Part shown: positions 62,933-64,000 of the stretch, one piece after another
Layout: every line of letters starts with the position of its first letter
Numbering within the stretch: position 1 is the first letter of the stretch
NCBI GenBank assembly: GCA_018335935.1
Contig: JAGXRG010000063.1
Location: 62,001 to 126,000 of the forward strand
DNA: 64,000 nucleotides
From: Chitinophagaceae bacterium
Lineage (GTDB): Bacteria > Bacteroidota > Bacteroidia > Chitinophagales > Chitinophagaceae
Direction: 5' to 3'
Notes under the pieces: model-generated
The model's input: the letters and a program-made list of their open reading frames with translations, nothing else
What the model was told of the DNA's origin: nothing
Databases searched by the model: none
Made by a program: the position numbers and the translations under genes

Positions 62933-64000
62933 ATGAAAACAAAACATATTGTATTGTGGAGTTTTTTATTGTTACTGAATCTATCTTATGCTCAAACAGA
63001 TTCTATAAAACTCAACGATTCTATTAACAATCAACTCCTCAATACTTATAACAAAAAAATTGCAGAGTTAGAACAACAAAGAATTGATGATTCAATTAAA
63101 AAAGCATCTATTGATGAACAATTAAAAAATTTATCCACTGCCGATAATCTTAAAAAAATTGCATTACAAAAAGAACTTGATGATTTAAATAATAAAGAAG
63201 TTATAAGATTACAAGAAAAAAAGAAACGAATAGATTCTTTAAAACTTACAGCAAAACCCTTTGCAGTAAAGGGCTTCTTTAACGATACACTTTTTCTTAT
63301 TTATAATAGACTAGGTAGTTTTTCTGCAAACGAAAGGGCCAATGCTATATCTACAAGAATTCATGATATTGCAGATCAAATTATTACTTCAAAAGATAGT
63401 TTAAGCATTATTAAAACAGAATCAAGTTCAGACATTGTAATGGGAGAAAACATTATAATGAGTGTTACTGAGAATGATGCTATTTGGAATAATTCAACAA
63501 CAGATGCTTTAGCTCAGGAGTATAAAATTATTATTGAAAATGCTATAAAAGTTTATAAAGATGAAACCAGCTTTTCAACCCTTGCAAAAGAAATTGGATT
63601 AGCTATTCTTGTTATTATTCTTTTAATTATTGCTTTAAAATATCTAAATAAATTATTCAAATGGAGTTCAGAAAAAATTATTGAACAAGAAGGCAATTGG
63701 ATTACTGGAATAAAAATTAGAAATTACACACTATTTGATGCTAAAAGTCAAGTTCAATTATTTACATCTCTTAATACTTTAATTAAGTGGCTTGTAATTG
63801 CTTTTATCATTTACATTGCACTTCCAATTTTATTTGGCATTTTTCCATGGACCAAAAATTTTGCTGAAACCCTGTTCAGTTATATTTTAAATCCTCTAAA
63901 GAAAATGATGTTGGGTGTTTGGAATTATTTACCCAATTTATTTACCATCATTGTAATTACAATAGTTTTCAAATACATTTTAAGAGGAATAAAATTTTTA
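62933..64000 (+). CDS. mechanosensitive ion channel family protein (MscS-like), 3-prime end outside window
   Basis: The first 356 residues of a larger protein, starting at ATG 62933 and still open at the last base. A signal peptide (about 1-21, NLSYAQ) is followed by a periplasmic coiled-coil-rich region (about 35-105, with repeated Glu/Lys/Leu heptads such as KIAELEQQRIDDSIKKASID), then membrane segments near 220-240 (IGLAILVIILLIIALKYL), 283-305 (WLVIAFIIYIALPILFGIF) and 335-350 (LFTIIVITIVFKYIL). The layout matches Bacteroidota MscS proteins with extended N termini, whose beta domain and pore helix would lie beyond position 64000. The functional call rests on layout and similarity to that group, as the core motif is not visible. 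Confidence 0.72.
   Translation, partial: MKTKHIVLWSFLLLLNLSYAQTDSIKLNDSINNQLLNTYNKKIAELEQQRIDDSIKKASIDEQLKNLSTADNLKKIALQKELDDLNNKEVIRLQEKKKRIDSLKLTAKPFAVKGFFNDTLFLIYNRLGSFSANERANAISTRIHDIADQIITSKDSLSIIKTESSSDIVMGENIIMSVTENDAIWNNSTTDALAQEYKIIIENAIKVYKDETSFSTLAKEIGLAILVIILLIIALKYLNKLFKWSSEKIIEQEGNWITGIKIRNYTLFDAKSQVQLFTSLNTLIKWLVIAFIIYIALPILFGIFPWTKNFAETLFSYILNPLKKMMLGVWNYLPNLFTIIVITIVFKYILRGIKFL

Overview
The window is AT-rich chromosomal DNA from a member of the Bacteroidota. An affiliation near Chitinophagales or Sphingobacteriales is plausible but rests on general resemblance only. The phylum call rests on a 2457-residue SprA homologue, a CarboxypepD_reg plus outer-membrane beta-barrel protein, many lipoproteins with a Cys followed by Lys or Ser, an IspG of the long three-domain type, a MraY with a large extramembrane insert, a dcw cluster lacking murF, and repeated TAnnTTTG promoter elements with little sign of Shine-Dalgarno sequences. 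I found no rRNA, tRNA, CRISPR array, transposase or prophage. Nearly all genes are intact housekeeping or envelope genes.

Layout. 0-2.3 kb: HigA antitoxin, a secreted flavodoxin, and a lipoprotein plus substrate-binding lipoprotein pair. 2.3-5.7 kb: gpsA, then two pseudouridine synthases with an orphan four-helix-bundle (S23 type) gene between them. 5.8-8.6 kb: a large outer-membrane beta-barrel protein. 8.7-11.8 kb: a ComF, beta-helix lipoprotein, glutathione peroxidase and YjbR series. 12.0-16.4 kb: palindromic intergenic repeats, then ispG, tgt (stop and start overlapping as TAATG) and a serine hydrolase. 16.5-19.6 kb: clpB and a small secreted protein, closed by a hairpin terminator. 19.6-36.0 kb: the complete dcw cell-wall and division cluster on the minus strand (mraZ, rsmH, ftsL, ftsI, murE, mraY, murD, ftsW, murG, murC, ftsQ, ftsA, ftsZ). 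36.0-36.25 kb: a divergent intergenic region with clustered DnaA boxes and a paired TGGGA motif. 36.25-43.7 kb: queA, tsaE, a copper-type P-ATPase, a thioredoxin-like protein, asd, a FabH-type synthase and a lipid kinase. 43.8-48.0 kb: atpB-E-F-H-A without atpG. 48.2-57.2 kb: ruvA, sprA and an M23 peptidase. 57.3-64.0 kb: SRAP protein, amidohydrolase, two thioredoxin-fold proteins, GH53 galactanase, an outer-membrane protein, and a mechanosensitive channel gene cut by the window end.

How the genes work together. The dcw cluster makes lipid II (MurC, D, E, MraY, MurG), exports or polymerises it at the septum (FtsW, FtsI) and positions the divisome (FtsZ, A, Q, L). MraZ is the likely regulator. 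SprA is the outer-membrane channel of the type IX secretion and gliding system. The F-type ATPase genes provide energy coupling. Tgt and QueA both belong to queuosine tRNA modification but lie about 22 kb apart.

Most notable patterns. (1) A cluster of DnaA boxes between mraZ and queA, a candidate replication origin or DnaA-controlled region. (2) Repeat sequences of intergenic appearance that sit in frame inside essential genes (three places in ispG, the N terminus of murD, the C terminus of a pseudouridine synthase). (3) Short spacing between TAnnTTTG elements and start codons, implying near-leaderless mRNAs for several genes. (4) A Tgt that lacks two of the four usual zinc ligands. No wholly new multi-gene system is evident.
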